A DNA stretch of 64,000 nucleotides from Limnoperna fortunei (lineage: Eukaryota; Mollusca; Bivalvia; Mytilida; Modiolidae). The position numbers and the translations under genes are program-made. The notes beneath the pieces are model-generated. The model saw only the letters and a program-made list of their open reading frames with translations. It was not told the DNA's origin and searched no databases. Below, piece by piece: positions 21,962 through 34,241 of this stretch. The DNA lies in the NCBI GenBank assembly GCA_944474755.1, contig OX104117.1, forward strand, positions 61,929,522-61,993,521. The letters are read 5' to 3'. How positions within the stretch are numbered: position 1 is the stretch's first letter; the number at the start of each line of letters is the position of its first letter.

Positions 21962-21967
21962 ATTAAA
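21962..21967 (+). terminator. Candidate poly(A) signal of PKD2-A
   Basis: ATTAAA followed by a T/G-rich stretch, ~380 bp after the stop. An AATAAA at 22156-22161 is an alternative. Confidence 0.3.
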
Positions 21968-24182
21968 GTAAACCTGTTGTTTTCTTTAGATTAGATGTAC
22001 TTTTTAACAATTAATTTTCATTGGGCTTGTTGTAATTTAAAAACTAGAGAAATTTAATGTTTATATATATTTGGAAAATGTATACATATTTTATGGAATT
22101 ATTAGAAGAATTTGAACTTAGTTCATTTCTAAATTATTGCAGCATGAAGAACTGTAATAAAAATATAAATACATCAAAGTTGTAGAAAAGAAATAATCTT
22201 ACATCAAAAATCAATACAAAAGATTACAGTTCCAAATAACAATGATATACTGGTTGTGATTAGTCAGCACTCGTATCCTTTGATCACCTCAATTTATTAT
22301 TGAGGCCTCAAAGTTTTCAAATTAGGATATTTATATTTCAACACTCATTTTGTAGCTCAACGAGTGACTTAATGAATACGTTTACTTCAAAGAAAAAGGA
22401 CGTTTGGTACCCATAAAAATTGCTTTATAAAAATTTACTCTAAACTTCAGATATTTGCAAAGAAATTTTACAACTGGTTGAGTTGCATCATTTCAAGGTT
22501 TTTTAAAAGGCTGCTGCTTAATCATATTTAAAACAATCACTGGTTTTAAGCCAGGACTAATTTTTTGTATTTTGAGTTTCGTACACTCTTAAATGAACTC
22601 GCAATTCCAGCTTTTATTTCTAATGAGTAAAAATTCTAGTCTTATTTCATATAAAAAGCAAAATTAACAACAAGACACATGCAAAAAAATAATATATATA
22701 ATTTTTTAAAAGTTATATTATGATTTGAGATGATTCTCATGAATTATATTTCAAAATTTGATAATAAATAGACGTTATATAACATATAACATGTTGCTCT
22801 TTTCTACAAAACCTTTAGTAAAACTGGAATTGTGGGTGACTTTGTTCTTGTTATGTAAGATGCATTTGCTATGTGTAATATTAAATGTTTATATCAGTTT
22901 CTAATAGTCTTTTACTATCAATGCCTTAGTTTAGAACATTATCCTAAGGACAACTCTGTGGAAAAAACAAAACATTCGTGTTGAATGAATAAGCATTTGA
23001 AATAACATGCAGACTTTTAAAAATGTTAGGTTGTTGGTTACAGTTCTTAAATGTCTACCTGCAATTTGTTACCTCAGTTTGCGAGCACTGGAGTTAATTG
23101 TAGTAAATAATTATACAGTTATTACACACTTATATTGAATTAGTAATAAATCCACCCACTCCCCATGTAATGAAGTTTTTGCTTACATTTGTTATTCTTC
23201 CACACTGACATATCTCATTAAAAATATTATTCTACGATAAAACGTCCATATTTCATACAAGATTACCGATGAAAAAATTGAACTGTGTAATGAAAATTGT
23301 TACTATTCTTATTTTAGGTCAATATTACCAACATGACATTGAACAATAATCCATGTTTTTTTTGTTTTGTACCATACATTTCTCGTTTGGATATATTGAC
23401 GACGTGCTTTCTATAAACAACCCTCATTTCACTGAGTTGCAAATACTTACATCTCGAATATGACACCAATGGCATTTCAGCACAAGAATTTATGACAAAC
23501 AAGTCGATTTTAATTTCAATATCTTACATTTTACTCACTTACTCCATCAATACTCCAGATTCTTCTGCATATGATGTCTATATTTCTCAATTGATCATGT
23601 ATGCAAGAGCTTTGCAGTAAGTATATAAACTTTATAAGTATACAAACGTCACTCATTTCTTCGGGATAGACAAGGTTACAAGGAAAAACGACTTGTCCGC
23701 GCCTTTAATAAGTTTTTTCGTTGATTGGGGTTTTCATGAATCAGATGAATACAGTAACATTTGCAACACATGGTTTCTTGAATTCACATCTGGCCAATAT
23801 GGTTACCGACCTTCAAACTTTGTACATTAGTTTTTTTGACAAACAGAACTCCATGTGTTTTTGGCACTACTCTGTTAACAAATTACACTCATTGAAAAAT
23901 AGTTTATAGTTCAATATACCGTTCAATATACCGTATAAAAAAGCTTCAGATATTTTGATAATCAGATCTCTGTTAAAATGATTTCCATGATAATGACCTC
24001 CATCCAAAATAGATTCTCCTGCTGGACTATGTGCAAGAGGAAGCTACTGCATTTGTGCGTAGTCATATTCTGTTTTTCCTATTCCTGGATGTGACTTTTC
24101 CCCAGACAAGACAATGAGTAACTCGACGGGTGTCTAATTAGAGGCTGGCACTGCTTACTCGTCTGGAGCATATTAGTGTACC

Positions 24183-24304
24183 CATGGTTTTTATTGGGTT
24201 CGGGTTGCTATCTGTGTTTTATGTTTTTGTTTTTGTGTTGTGTTTGTCCATATCCGGATTTGTAACTGTCTCTTGGCTTTTGGCTCTTGTTGTTCGGTCG
24301 GTTT
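24183..24304 (+). repeat. Dispersed repeat, copy 1
   Basis: TTTTTATTGGGTTCGGGTTG ... GTCCATATCCGGATTTGTAA ... CTTTTGGCTCTT; the inverse of 26720-26836. Confidence 0.7.
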
Positions 24305-26719
24305 CTTTGTTATTTTCTTAATGTGAAACCTATCCAGAAGTTGTAGAACAACATATTTGTAGATATTGCACATTTAGGCCGTTATTCTAAAATGTACATG
24401 TATTTTCATGAAATATGAATAAGGCAGTTCATGTGTCGTATTTGAATTAATAAAAGAGTATTGATAACCTAGTAAAATGTATTAGGTCCCAGAGCAATTT
24501 GAGTTGCGTCTCTTATATCACAATTCCATAGTTTGCGTTCAAGAACGTATTGATAATTCGATACTTTACTTCTATTTAATACATAAATTGTTATGCCAAA
24601 AAAAATGTCCAACCATATTAAAATCTTTCTTAATATTTTCAAAAGAAAGTTTGTTTTCGAATATTTAACAAAATATTATTTTGTTTAGAGGTAGTCATGA
24701 AACAATAAATTTAGATATATTTCAAATGTTTTATAAAATATTATTCTATAATTATTATCGTCAGATATGTTTAATTTATTTACAACCATCTTCGCAGTTT
24801 AAAAGTAAATTGTTTTGATCTGGTAAATATTTAATTAAAGTATGAATGTTGAGAGATAAACATACCCAGTTTTTCTATTCTTACTTTCTCTCAGATTTCA
24901 GATTTAGAAAGATCCTAAAGACCAAAACAGTATACGTTACCCCCCTCCTCCGAAAAAAATCGATGTTTAAATCATCACATATTTACATGAGCAAACCGAT
25001 ATCGTCCACTGTGTAAGAGTGTTTATGTGTCCCCTGTAACGCTATTTTGTGCACCGATTACAAGTATAAAATATATTTACTCTCAATAAAGAATGACAAA
25101 TTTCGGTTAAAGTTTTCGTTATAACATGTAAGTCTTTAAGCGTAATTTAAATATAATTTTGACGTCATCGTCTTTTTGGTAGTGGTAATAAGTTTTAGAT
25201 GTAGATCAGACAAAACGTTATCCATACATAAGGGTATGCAAAATGTGTTGATATCTACTATCACAGTCATAGTACGTCAATCGCCACCGTTAACTTTTAA
25301 TATATCATGCTTTTGAAAAACTTTGAGGCTATTTTACTTAAAACAGGGAGAAAGTTCGTTACCAACTACATTCAAAACTGCTGTTTGGCTGCAACCCCTT
25401 TTTTATTAACACACAAGCTTACCCATTACAATAATTGAAGCGGCCAAATCAGGGCTACTGCTGTTTATTGCTTCAGTTTTCGTTGTTCATTGTCGAGTTT
25501 CCGGTTGTTGTGGACTGTTTTTTTTAACAGTTTTTTGCTGTTTGAGTTTTTTATCATTACCTATTTAGTAACTTACATAAACATAAACACGGTTTACAAA
25601 ACGGTTTTGAACTAAAATTGAATGTGGGATTAACGATCGGACCTACTGACCATAAACTTCGTTTTTATTCATTCTGACATAATGTGTTTAAAAATGCTGA
25701 ATAAGAATTTTGCACGACTGTTAATTAATTTAAAACAACGATGTGTTTATGAGTAATAGCAAGAGGAAATCAAATACGGTTTTACTCTTTTCAAATATCT
25801 GTTCAAATAAGTCTTTTAGTTTGTGTTGAAAATAATGTATTAACTTTGAGTGTAGTAATATATTGCTTCATTAAACTCCATGTTAAAATGACTGCTATAA
25901 TGCATATGTTGTTTTGCTTTTTCATTAGCTTTATAATAGCTGCAATTTTCCTACATATACATATGCATGAAAAAAATAAAATGGAAACAGCACTGTATTT
26001 TGTATTGTTTTTGTATTTATTGGTACAAAACTCTACAGATCATAAGTTAGTTTGTTGTAAACACGTGTACTATAACGCGTGTAATTGTTTATGTATTGTC
26101 TTTGGCGGCAATAACGGAGCAAGCAGACAAATGCACGCAATCTAAAGAAATTCAACTGAAATTCTAAGGACAGAATTATTCATTTTTAGGCTACACTTTT
26201 TAATTCGATCTATCCGACCAATTTTACTATAAAAAATACTATTAAGGAAATGTTGGTCATAAACCGCAAAATGCATTTTTGGTCATTGTTAGACCCAGTG
26301 TTATAAATAGTTGTCAATTTCTACCGCAATGTTGGCCAGTTGATTTATATAAAATTGTTTGTGTATTTATATTAATTTTGTATCGAACCATTTTTCCAAA
26401 AATTTCAACATAAATACTGTAATTTTTTTAATAGTAACACCCTCGAATTTAACCCAATATTTAAGCTGACCAAAAACAACCTTATGGTTTGGTTATATAT
26501 ATTGTTTCTAATAATAATATTAACTCTAACAATGTATGTAATAACATAATTATTAAGCTGTACGAGTTATCTTTCTTGTTATACTATTTATTTAATATAT
26601 ATATTTTGTACCGACACTACATCCCTTTCTTCCTCCAGAAAATAACTTTTCCGTTCAATCCAAATTATTTGTTAATTAGAAAAGATGAATATTTTATCTT
26701 GAAATATAGCAAAGAAAAC

Positions 26720-26836
26720 TGACCAACAAAAAGAGCCAAAAGTCATATGACATTTACAAATCTGGATATAGACAAATGCAACGCAAAAACCAAAAACACA
26801 ACAGAAAGAGAGTAACCCGAACCCAATAAAAACTAC
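26720..26836 (-). repeat. Dispersed repeat, copy 2 (inverted)
   Basis: On the minus strand reads TTTTTATTGGGTTCGGGTTA, TGTCTATATCCAGATTTGTA and CTTTTGGCTCTTT, pairing with copy 1 about 2.4 kb away. Confidence 0.7.
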
Positions 26837-28085
26837 ATATTTAACTAATCTTACCTCACACTTACAAAACTGTTTCTTACTTATGTTGAATTTTTTGTCT
26901 TTATTTTGGAATGCAACGTACCTTGAATGTAAAAATTGTTACATCACTTAACGATCTATCCTTGCACATACGTTAGACTTTGGCCCATAAATGCACTCTA
27001 GTGGCTTATGATCAGCAAACAACTCGAATTGTTCGCATGCCCAAACAAAGCGCAAAAGCCTTTTTCTCTGTTTGGGAATATCAGAACCTCACCAACATTA
27101 TCTAAGCATTTATCATGTTAAACCCGATAACTATGATATCATCAACAATAATATGATGAACACTTTTAAAACCTTATAAAACTTGTTGCTTACCATTTGA
27201 TAATTTTAGATGCACAAGTAATGCCAAACTTTTATCTTTTGTACCTATAACACTCTTATAAAAATGGTAAATTCTCTCCATTCAGGTTAAACTCTATTTG
27301 GTGATAGGTCTTAAGGACATGAACAATAGTGAAGTATAAAATAATTCTCCTATTAAATTCAACGGTCTTTGTATTGTTCATTAATTTGTTTGTCCTATTT
27401 AAAGTTAAAATACTATTCGCTGGAAATAAGGCAACCATTCAACAAAACATTTAAGATGTATTGTCTGCTTTAAAAAGAATATTTTGAATCTATACAAATA
27501 CTAAAAAATAAACTCAAACTTGAAGATCAGCAAACACTCTTAACACACTTACATCTAGCAAATGTTAAGAAAACAGGGTAAGGAATATATCACAGACCAT
27601 GGTTGGGTAATTTATTAGCTCTGATAATTAAAAGTGTTTATTAATACAAAAAGTATGCTTTAATAAAAAAGATCATTATTAACTCTACTTCGAGCCTTTG
27701 TTCTAATATGCAATCAAATGTATGCCGAAAATTTAGGAGAATGTTGAGCCGGTGCATTATCTGATGTTTCACGTGCTTAGCTTATTAAAAGAAGATTTAT
27801 AATGTTTAGCAAACAATCCAAGTTATATTACAATTAATTTAGCCAGGTATTAAAATAAATGATACATTTTGATACATTTGGAGTACTTTTGCAGAAATGC
27901 TTGATTGTGAACGTTGACATTATTGGCAACCTCGTTTAAAATAGATACCTATCAACTCTTTTTATCAGAGCTTTGAAACTTGGTATGTACTTCGACATAT
28001 TCGCCAACTTTAAAGAATACATTTGTTGTTTAGTTTTTAACAATATTCTTCGTTGTTTGAAAATATATCTTTTTCATGAGTCTAT

Positions 28086-29990
28086 TTATAGAAGTAGGTC
28101 TAAGTAAGAGGCTAACCTTAGTATATTGGTGGTGTTTTTAATTTGAAGCTCGCTAGGGTAAATTGAATGCCAATAGTCACCAAATTTAGCATTGTTAAGG
28201 GACAAGTCATCATCAACGTAGCGGAATGTTAAATTAAAGGTCTGAGCCAGTGGCTTTTCTTTTTTCTTTAGCAGGCCTTCTAGGAACTCAGCCTCATCAG
28301 TGTACAAAAACAGGTCGTCGAGTTGAGGAGCACAATAAGTGCCCATTGTAAAACCAACAGTCTTTTGAAAAACCTGCCCTCTCTAACCATGTTGATAAGA
28401 AAATCTAACATTGACAGATTTATTTTTCAGTATATTTTTAAGTTGGTTAAGATTCATTGATGAAGAAAGTAATTTCTGTCATGGCAAAATACCAGGTATT
28501 TATATCGTCCATTAAAGTTTTTCTTTAAAAAAAGTACATAAAAATCCTTTAGCCTGGTTTTAACCTGCATATGAGGGATGGTCGTGTAAAGTGTCGAAAA
28601 ATCAAATGTTTTAATGCTATTACATTGGAAAAAAATCCAGACCTCATGATGTCTACCAGATCTTTTGAATTTTTTAATATCCACATTCATTTAGGCCAAT
28701 TCTGGAGTCGAAAGTGTCACTATATTTGTTAAGTCACGTTATATTTTTGTTATATTTTTATTTAGTGGTCACGAGTTGCGATAGTGTATTGGTAGTTCAA
28801 TTAGACAACCTGCTATGAAACGCTATTTGTATGAATTTTTGTGAAGTGTTGGTATCCAATACAAAAAGGGGAGATCACAATCTTAAACTTCAATGTTGAA
28901 ACCAAAGAATGCCAACGCCGATTAATGTTTTTTTAAGAATCACCTCTTTTGAAAACGCAGTGAATGTGCAAATAGGATTGCCAAGTGAACTGTCCATGCC
29001 TAATTAATTATTTAAACACTCAATATAAATGTTTTTTCAGACAAAAATAATGTTGTTACGGGCCCTGTCTGCTGGTACAACGACATATTTGTCATGAATG
29101 TCCGACAAAGTTTTAAAATCATCAGGATTTTTGATGATTGATGATGCTTTGGTACTCATAGACCTTCTTAAACGACTGATTCGTTTTTGAATCAATGACC
29201 TAAAAGTCTTTACCTACTCAGAAAAGGTATCAACTTGTTGGTCTTCTTGTTTTGCTCATTTTTTTGGCGGCATAGTCCTCTATTGAATCCATCAATAGTT
29301 TAAATTTAAAATTCCAGTTGATGGATTTAGGTTCACTATATGTTGGTCCTTTGGACAAAATATTGCAGAGTCTTTCATTGTCAACAATGTTATAATCCCC
29401 AGTTATCACGTGACCTGAAGGATTATATATAAATGGGGAATTTTGGCAACAGTAGTCGCGGGGTTTGACATTAAAGTCTTTGATCAAAAGATCCTGCAAT
29501 ACTCGTTTGTAATTGAAGATTCTGGGTGTAATGGGGTTAGTATAGGTACAAGAAATATTAGAAACGGATTTGCTTTTGAAGTATTGTGGAATTTTTAGAA
29601 AGAAATAGACTTGTGATGCAAGATATTACCAAGATTGATAGCATCTATTGTTAGCAAAAAGTATAAAAAGAACGAGGTTCTTCTTCATCCTCATCTTCAC
29701 CAGTTTGAACATGTCTAATGTCTAAAATAATAGCTACTACTCTATACAGAGTAGACAAAGGGTCTGTTACAGATGACTGGAGACATTCTTTGTAAAGAGA
29801 ATGTAGTGTTTTGAGCGGAATTGAGAACAATGTAGTGCGAATATGATGAAGTCCTAGTAGGTTTTGAACAAACGGTAGTAGGCCATTTTTGATTTATCAT
29901 ATAACAGAGATGATGTATACTCACGATGACCATGACTACGTTGTCGCCTTTGATGGTGATTGAAAAGGCCTATCAAATACACACTGCTGC
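28086..29990 (-). pseudogene. Decayed retroelement reverse transcriptase
   Basis: Minus-strand fragments in order: NLGNILHHKSI and FNYKRVLQDLLIKDF (~29.45-29.65 kb), HVITGDYNIV and EPKSINWNFKFKLLMDS (~29.3-29.4 kb), SLIQKRISRLRRSM and HDKYVVVPADRA (~29.05-29.2 kb), FDFSTLYTTIPH (RT motif with catalytic Asp, ~28.6 kb), then MGTYCAP and FRYVDD (catalytic DD, ~28.2 kb). Stops and frame changes separate the pieces, so it is dead. The RT call is secure from the FDFSTLYTTIP and YVDD motifs; the family (Penelope-like or another lineage common in invertebrates) is not settled. No polypurine tract or termini identified. Confidence 0.8.
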
Positions 29991-29999
29991 AACAAGGAC

Positions 30000-32020
30000 T
30001 GGAAAGGTTACCTATACTATCGATTGTGTCATTTCTACCATATGGTAGTGCAGTACATAATTTTCTGATCCAGTATTCTTCCTTTTGTCTACGTAACCAT
30101 CATTGAAAATTTTCATTCAGACGCTTTCTGAGGAGATATGGGATGAAGTTTCCATCAAATGTCTACATTGATTAATCTAAACAAAAACATGGTAGCTGCC
30201 ATGGAACATATCTTAACACAAAACCATAGGAAATACATACAAAAAGCTCTTTGCAGAAAACGTCTCGCTCGTTTTATCTAATTTTATTATGCAGAAATGT
30301 TGGCTTCTTAAATACTGGTATTCAAAATTGTAATGTTTTTGAAAATAGTTCTTAGATGTTTCTCTGATAATTTTCGGTTGTAGTAAAACCACAAACGTCT
30401 TTCTTTGTGTAACACGGTTTAACATCGAAATAAAGGAAAATATATACGAGCCTTTTTAAAATAGTTTTACACAATTTGATCAATTCAGGTGCAAAAACTA
30501 CTATGGATATTCTAGTGAGCCTCTAATGGCAAATCCAAATCCAATGAAGCCCAGTAAAACATAAAAGCCTTTGGTAAATACCAACAAACAGGTTTTTAAC
30601 CAGTTTTACACATATGACGATATCATACTGCGATTATACCTGTTTAATAAAAAAAAATAGTAAAAAATGGCTAGCGCTGAGAATTATTTTGAGCCCCTTC
30701 AATCATTTTTTTTAAATTCTTTTCTGAAACCGAGTAAGTAATCACCACAATGTGGATGCGGGTTCAAGTCTCACTGCAGGCATGATGTATTCTACTCCAA
30801 ACTTAATTGAGGTCGAGGGTTCTATTTTGGTACTCTGAATTCCTCACCAATAAAAAAGTGGATGCCATGATATAACAGACAAATTGCTAAAAGTGGCGTT
30901 AAACGCCATTCAAAGAAACAAACTAAAAGGCATAAACATTTAAAGTTTGGAATATTTCTTAATTATCGTGTACTTCCGACCAGTTAAAATATATAATAAT
31001 TAATCACGATATGTGTAAAGATATGTCACCATCTGAAAAATATCTCGGACAATCGTTATTAATCTGATTTTTAATTTAACATTTCAGAATTGTAAACTCG
31101 TAACATTACCTAACTGTTAAATAAATATGAGTTGTGTCTCTTACATTCAAGTAGCAAATGTTTTATTCTGCACAATACTGAGATTATTTTTAGTATTATC
31201 ACCAATGCTATTTTTTAAATTTACTTTCAATCGTTTATTTTTCTTTTAAAAAACTGCTATGAAAGTGTTATTTTTTATCCTGTTTTTTGTTTGCTTAATA
31301 CTGTTCCATATGCTCAAGTATACCATCCATGCACAATCGCTAGTTTTTGCAGTTGTTTTGAAGTTAAAGGTCAATGCAATGCATAATGAAACGTTTAATT
31401 TTATTAAAAAGTCTTTATCAACAATAAATAACAAATGCATGTCAGCAGATTTTTCTATCTTTGTTTAGATATAAGGGGAGAAAATAGTTTTTGTTTTGGC
31501 ATTGTAAATATTTAGTTTTTCATCCAAATTTTACTGAATACATTTTCAGCAGTTTGTCAACAGACTTTACGATTTCTGAGAGGTTAAATTGGATCAATTA
31601 TTCTGTATCCACCATTTGATTGCATTTTGCAAATGAACTCCGTTTTAAATATGATTAATCTTTTATCGAGAGAATCTGTAATATATAATTCAACATAATT
31701 TTCCTCTTTCTGTAAGATATCAATACAGTTGAACTGAAGCGAAGAACTTGCTATTGTATTTAACTTAATTTTCAAAATATTTCAAGTTCCGTTGTAAAGC
31801 TAGTCTTTTATTATTTTATGCAGTTATTAACATACATTAAAAATAAACGATTAATATGATGCTACTTTAGTCCACACGGGATATATTTATATTTTTGTTG
31901 ACAGAATATTCAATTTACATTGATTACCATTTTGTATTCCTTTAATTTAAAAATAATTGATTTGTTGAATATGTAGTAAAAGTTAATGTGACATTTTCTC
32001 TATGTATTATGTATAGCAAG
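30000..32020. other. Intergenic DNA upstream of PKD2-B
   Basis: AT-rich; one eroded SINE (30.7-30.9 kb) and nothing else recognised. Confidence 0.6.
30715..30925 (+). mobile_element. tRNA-derived SINE, 5'-eroded
   Basis: B box GGGTTCAAGTCTC, CACTGCAGGCA, CCATGATATAACAGACAAATTG and GGCGTTAAACGCC tail. Confidence 0.75.
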
Positions 32021-32028
32021 CTTTGCTG

Positions 32029-32042
32029 GTCACCAAGGTAGC
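32029..32042 (+). promoter_or_regulatory. X-box-like near-palindrome upstream of PKD2-B TATA
   Basis: GTCACC-AA-GGTAGC, one mismatch to the RFX consensus; same position relative to the TATA box as in copy A although the central bases differ. Confidence 0.35.
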
Positions 32043-32055
32043 AGATGAATTCAGG

Positions 32056-32062
32056 TATAAAA
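32056..32062 (+). promoter_or_regulatory. TATA box of PKD2-B
   Basis: TATAAAA in GGTATAAAAG, followed by GATGACGCAG, matching copy A (GATCACGCAG). TATA-to-donor distance is 57 bp in both genes. Confidence 0.6.
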
Positions 32063-32083
32063 GTTGATGACGCAGTTTCAGAA

Positions 32084-32112
32084 ACATCAAAGATCACAAG
32101 GTAAAGATACAG
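32084..32112 (+). other. Noncoding first exon of PKD2-B (5'UTR), start approximate
   Basis: Lies between TATA and the strong donor AGGTAAGTT (GT at 32113); contains GATCACAAGG as in copy A. Joins to 33940 over a ~1.8-kb intron, almost the same length as in copy A although that intron here carries two SINE copies. Confidence 0.5.
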
Positions 32113-33221
32113 GTAAGTTCACTTTGACTAACATCCTTATTCAGTATTACTTATATAATGATAACAAAATGTTATTATACATGTAGCATACTTTTATGTG
32201 CATGATATGAGTATTTTTAAATTAACCTGACAGTAAATAAAAGTTTTTCTATGCAAAGAAAAAAACGATTTAAATGTAGTGTAATGTTGTGTTGCATCAA
32301 TATACGATTTTCCATAATCAATATAGCTTCATCCATTCCATTTATGATCTCTTTTGATTGAACAGTGAAAATTAAAAGTTGTTGGAACAGTTGCCTAATT
32401 TTTGTACATGTCATTGAAAACAATAAAATGTGTATCAAACTAAACTACTATTGCTGGCCAAAAACTCTATATTATTAAACAAAAATTTATCAAGAGCAGT
32501 ATCATTTCCAAGTGATACGGTCTTTACGAAAGTAGACTTTGTATAGTGATTATTGATGGCGGGACATAAAAATATCAGATTAACAAACTTATTAAGCTGT
32601 GGATTTTAATAAAATGATTAATTTAAAAAAAATGTGATATGTTTTTTATCAATAAATAAAAAGATTGAGTAAAAAGGTTAACAGAACAGTAGAACGATAA
32701 AAATGCTTTGAAAAAAACGATGTATGGATTCAATAGAACTAAGTTCTAAATAAAGTTGAATAGAAATATTATGTTTCTATGATATCAAACAAATATATAA
32801 ATATTTTTAGTCAAACCAATCTTAATGTATAACTTAGAAATTAATACATTGAATTTAATGCAAAACATTTTAAAATCTCGACAAATGGATTATAGAATAA
32901 AACATCTGATTCTGTTGAAAGAGATATTACAACACGATTTAGATATTGTAAAGAACATTCGACGCTAATATTAAATCTTTAGTATGTTATAATAATATTA
33001 ACTAAATAAGGACTGGACTAGACAGACTTGTGATGCGAATTCAGCCAAATATTTTGATCATATAGATTGCGAGAGATGCAAATCTCACTAATGAGTTTTT
33101 ATAAGGAATTTACGAAAATCTTCAAATCCTTAATCTATAAAAAAAAATATAAACATTTTTTACGTAAAGTAATAGGTATTAACTACAGGAACTATATATT
33201 TATTAAAAAAAAGTTTATGGC

Positions 33222-33364
33222 GAGTTTGTTTGTTTGAATAGTGTTAAACCCCGATTTTAGCAATATCATGGCGTAGGGAGGAAGCCGGAGTACCCAGAGT
33301 TGACAGACCACGTAATCAATGGTAGATGATCTAACTACCTTAAGCACTCGGTCACTGAGAGCCT
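33222..33364 (-). mobile_element. tRNA-derived SINE, internally deleted, in PKD2-B 5'UTR intron
   Basis: Minus copy: TTAGCAATATCATGGCG, GGAGGAAGCCGGAGTACCC joined directly to GTTGACAGACCACGT and the tRNA-like head, so the middle is lost. Confidence 0.75.
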
Positions 33365-33545
33365 TGTTTATGACCGGAAAGTTTATTAAAAAATTTAGAA
33401 TGTATTCAGATGGAGATCCAACCCTTTTTACCTGAAAATTTTTTACAGCTTTTCACACACTTTGGAGAAATGTGTTCATCGAAAAACGCAGTACCAGCCC
33501 TATTTTAATTGCTATTATGAAGCAATTGTTAACTTTCTCCAGCAC

Positions 33546-33780
33546 GATGCCACCGTCAGTTGGTTAAGGTAGTTATTTATCTGCTACTGATCATTGGTGA
33601 GTCAACGTTCAGGTGGACGGGTTCGTCTACGGGTAGGGTGTTCTAGACATCAACTTTAATTGAAAAAGTGAAAAGATTTGACAGTGTTCTTGCAAAAGGT
33701 CGGTAGTTTTACTGGGTACTACAGTTTACTTCTACAATAAAGCTAAAATCCATGATATAGCTGTAACTGAGATCAAGTTC
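33546..33780 (+). mobile_element. tRNA-derived SINE, diverged, in PKD2-B 5'UTR intron
   Basis: CCACCGTCAGTTGGTTAAGG head, GGGTTCGTC B-box-like site, ACTGGGTACT and CCATGATATAGCTG body; tail eroded. Confidence 0.65.
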
Positions 33781-33939
33781 CAGGATGTCATAGGAGATTC
33801 CTAATCTGAAGCTAGAATTTAACGACATCTAATTTATTCTGAGAAGAAAGTTTGATATTATTATCAATGAAAAAATACAAGCAAGCAACATTTATTAGAG
33901 AACACATTTAAAGATAATTATACCCCATTTTATTTACAG

Positions 33940-34015
33940 TTTTGAGATTGTTGGCATTTTTGCAAGATTTATTGTTTTTCCAAGACTTGGCAAAGTATAA
34001 ATCTGTTGACAAAAG
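33940..34015 (+). other. PKD2-B 5'UTR part of exon carrying the start codon
   Basis: After acceptor TTTACAG; ends at the ATG of MSSK. Shares TTGTTTTTCCAA with the corresponding piece of copy A. Confidence 0.5.
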
Positions 34016-34241
34016 ATGAGCTCCAAGAACGTTAGGCCTTCGAGCTCGCAGTCTCGAACAGCTTGGGGCGATTACGGTGGACACGCAAGACCTGATAATC
34101 AATTTGACTTCGGTCCAAGAGACGATCCGGATTTGTCTACTGCTATGGAAAACGACGGATATGTAGATAGCAAAAATGATGTGGCAACTACTCCTAAAAA
34201 GAAAACCAGTTGTTGGAGTTGTTTTACCCATGGAATTAGGT
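34016..34241 (+). CDS. PKD2: PKD2-B coding exon 1, cytosolic N-terminus
   Basis: 75 codons plus one base, donor GTATGT. Retains SRTAW and [10 protein letters not shown], but the RVNP of copy A is replaced by RDDP at residues 35-38. Confidence 0.9.

Larger units (their letters stand above)
22200..28085. other. Intergenic AT-rich DNA
   Basis: No gene recognised. Holds one inverted pair of a dispersed repeat (24.18 and 26.72 kb). Open frames here are short, low-complexity and without homology I recognise. Confidence 0.7.
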
